From contig NC_092182.1 of assembly GCF_043641665.1 (NCBI RefSeq), positions 19,591,241 to 19,655,240 on the forward strand: a stretch of DNA of 64,000 nt. The letters run 5' to 3'. The notes beneath the pieces are model-generated. The model had not been told where the DNA came from and did not search any database. It was given only the letters and a program-made list of their open reading frames with translations. The DNA comes from Enoplosus armatus. Lineage: Eukaryota; Chordata; Actinopteri; Centrarchiformes; Enoplosidae. Shown here piece after piece: positions 61,743-64,000 of this stretch (position 1 is the first letter of the stretch; each line of letters starts with the position of its first letter). A program made the position numbers and the translations under genes.

Positions 61743-64000
61743 TACGGGGTGGCGTGAGCTACAAGTGTGCACAGAGGTGTTTACGCTCAACACGCTGTCT
61801 GTTGTATTATTCTCCGATACGAAGCTTGAACATCCTGTAAACAATTTGATTCTGTAAAATAATATTTACTCAAATGAAGATTTTTAAGATCTCCTCCTGT
61901 TTTTGAAGCATTAAAAAACAAATTCCCTGTTTTATTAAATGATAAATGACACGTATTAATAGTAAAAAAAAAAACATTAATTACTTTATTTGCTTTTACC
62001 AGTATTTGTGGCAGTCATGTTCTCGGTTGTATTGTTATGAACTAATGTCGTCTTCTACAGATGCCTTTGCCTTTTTTGTATTCAACAAAGTGAGAAAAAA
62101 AACGAACAAACAATGGAAACCTTCGTCATCTTGAAATGAAGAGCCCCACGCGTGTAGTGGGCGGCTAGTATTAAAAATTGAGGGGGGGTACACGACCAAG
62201 CGCCGTGACAGTGAAAACAAAGCTTTACAGTGATGCACGGACAGTCCTCAATGTGTGAACACTGGCTAGTTTCACCACCACAAAAGGTAGTAACTGTAAC
62301 ATAGATTCTTTAATCTGGTGTATATACTTTGTTTATTCTATCCAGACTCTACATGTTGTTTAATTACATGATGGCCAATTAGAGATCCATCAAATTCTAT
62401 TTTAGCTAATTTAATGTGGGCATGCCAATTTAGATTATCATAAATTAGATTATATTGCTTTTGTGAAAATCGTAGCTTTTAATCTTATTTTAGCTCTGTT
62501 CTTTTGACACTGTGCCCCCCCCTCGCCCCCAAAAATAAAAAGAGCCATTCTGACACCCTGAAATTGATCAAGTTCAGAGCAATGCATTGAGACATTTTAA
62601 TGCTCCACTCAACACCATGAGGATGCTTTTTACCACTGGTAAAAGGGCGTCAGAGAACCTCTCTCAGCCCATTAAGTAGTTGTGTTTTTATTTATTTATT
62701 TATTCGTCACCTTCCCACTGCCAACATGAAATGGTTGATTTCTGCTCCGAATGAGAAAGGTGCCTCCCTCTCACAACCTTGACCTTTCAGACACCTCTAG
62801 TTTAGATGCGATGTACTTTTGGGAAAGTATCTCCTTCTGGCTTTCAAGAGATGCAAGAGATTTAAGGGGGTCGGGAAAGGGGACTGCTAGATAGAAATCT
62901 AATTAGGTGATTGTGCTTGAGGGAGCTTCGCTAGCTGCTCGATAAACTCCCACACGCTCGCTCTCCTCCTCCCCTCTCACTTCCCATCCTCGCTTCACTC
63001 TCCCTCTCTCAGTTTGCACTCACCCCGAGATGCCGCCTGAGAGTCCCCCTGCTGAGGGCACTGTCACAGGATGCAGATCATGGCTCACTTACTACATCCT
63101 ATCCTCACTGCTGTTCATATTCAAAGAAACGAGTAGATTCATCCTTTGGCTGATAATAAAGCTTTTGCTTTAAGTGTCTTCTCTTTGCTCATTATTTTTT
63201 ACCTTCAGACTGAAATAAACCTGAAAAGGCTTCAAAGAATGATGAGAAGATAAGATCAGGCCTGTTTTGGCATGCAGCAAACTCAGTTGTATTTTTCATG
63301 GACCACTGTGGATTTGCTGGATGTGCGGTGGTCTCAGTGTTCAGTGTCTCAGTGATCTCAGTGTTTCTGCATTAATGTGTCAGAACAAACATACATGTAA
63401 GGAAGTCGGATGCAGTTCAAAGTTGTCGACTCCAACAAAGAATAAATACATTTCTCAGCTTCTGCCCTCCTTCCTTTTCTGCTCTGCTAATTTGTTTATA
63501 TTTGGTTGTATTTTCTTTAAAAGCTGTCTGGCCTTCCAACAACCTAATATAATGTAATCTAATTTTGCTGAGTCTTGTGCATGTATTGTATAGAAATAAT
63601 GAGACTTACAAGGACATTGTAGACTATTCAGTTGGAAGACATTAGCGGTCATGTTTTCCAGGTACCTTCAATACAGTAAGAACATTAGGTCTGATTTGTT
63701 AAAGAGAAATTTAATCTGGACAGCATTACAGCAATTTGGTTTGCTACTGAAATATTTATGTAATTCAGAAGCTTGTATCTTGGGATAACATATTTAGCCT
63801 ATCCTGCTCAGATTTGCAGGAAGTTGAGCCTCACTCTCAAAAGCAATAAAAGCCATCACAGTTTCTGAAACCATCAACCTGGACCACGGGTAAGATTTGA
63901 GATGGCATGCAATGATATTTTTTTTCTCTTTTAATGACCTTTGCAGGAATACAGCCAGTGATTTGTGATTCATTTCCATGTGTTTCTGTGTGTTTCTCGA

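Larger units (their letters stand above)
7786..64000 (+). other. cdh22: cdh22 gene span (5' part, 3' end beyond window)
   Basis: Eight coding exons splice in frame (231, 295, 120, 168, 182, 257, 137 and 122 nt, 504 codons) into the N-terminal part of a type II classical cadherin, a calcium-dependent homophilic adhesion protein of the plasma membrane. The assignment to cadherin-22 rather than cdh6-12, 18, 20 or 24 rests on remembered family signatures: mature start [15 protein letters not shown], linker DINDSEP, the segment [35 protein letters not shown], and ELATPYE followed by CEDAKPGQ. Missing from the window are the rest of EC5, the transmembrane segment and the p120/beta-catenin binding tail. 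I scanned 52870-64000 for the expected EC5 exon and saw none, so the next intron exceeds 11.1 kb. The subtype call is from memory, not from a database search. Confidence 0.88.
52870..64000 (+). other. cdh22: cdh22 intron after coding exon 8 (over 11.1 kb, open at window end)
   Basis: It starts at donor GTAAGT. I looked for the expected EC5, membrane and tail exons and found none, so the intron continues past the window. It holds a CATTAA run (53103-53126), a probable repeat at about 57490-58035, CA microsatellites (59987-60032, 61115-61149), the second GCAGCAAAGCGGG copy (about 61457-61605) and a retroelement-type tail (61682-61742). Confidence 0.7.

Noticed and set aside
62995..63075. CTCTCTCAG acceptor-like site followed by open sequence, considered as the EC5 exon
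   Set aside because: The translation in all phases does not resemble EC5 of any cadherin.
1..64000. CRISPR arrays, phage, plasmid or bacterial operon features
   Set aside because: The window is vertebrate genomic DNA; tandem repeats seen are microsatellites without spacer structure.

Overview
The window looks like genomic DNA from a ray-finned (teleost) fish. It is AT-rich, non-coding for about 97% of its length, full of long CA/GT, GA and TCTG microsatellites, and carries several interspersed repeats of kinds familiar from teleost genomes. No bacterial, organellar or viral gene organisation is visible, and no tRNA, rRNA or CRISPR array was seen.

The only gene I can support is a classical type II cadherin on the plus strand, best identified as cadherin-22 (cdh22, PB-cadherin). 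Eight coding exons were placed by homology and by matching GT/AG splice sites: 7786-8016, 20770-21064, 34411-34530, 37402-37569, 39546-39727, 40885-41141, 43729-43865 and 52748-52869. They join in frame into 504 codons. These cover a signal peptide, a short propeptide ending in a furin-type RVKR site, a mature start GWVWNQ with both type II adhesive tryptophans, EC1 to EC4, and the first residues of EC5. The rest of EC5, the membrane segment and the catenin-binding tail are not in the window and must lie beyond base 64000. Exon sizes and phases (295, 120, 168, 182, 257, 137 and 122 nt after the first coding exon) fit the conserved type II cadherin architecture.

Layout: 1 to about 6915 is upstream sequence (5' flank or first intron) with two opposed copies of one fish repeat and a possible regulatory patch near 6240-6345. 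About 6916-7785 is a possible long 5' untranslated region with several upstream ORFs. Then come introns of about 12.8, 13.3, 2.9, 2.0, 1.2, 2.6 and 8.9 kb, and a last intron of more than 11.1 kb that runs off the window. The introns hold a well-bounded non-autonomous hAT-type transposon (12237-13266, flanked by the 8-bp duplication CACTGACT), a foldback element with arms of about 148 bp (25695-26198), two copies of a 'GCAGCAAAGCGGG' repeat (13771 and 61457), a small candidate MITE (52142-52490), a TCAGAA/ACTTTATTGAT retroelement-type tail (61682-61742) and many microsatellites.

I found no evidence of a new biological system. The most useful points for a second look are the hAT insertion with its target duplication, the foldback element, the repeat pairs, the unusual 5' leader, candidate conserved enhancers in the large introns, and a few lineage-type residues in the cadherin.
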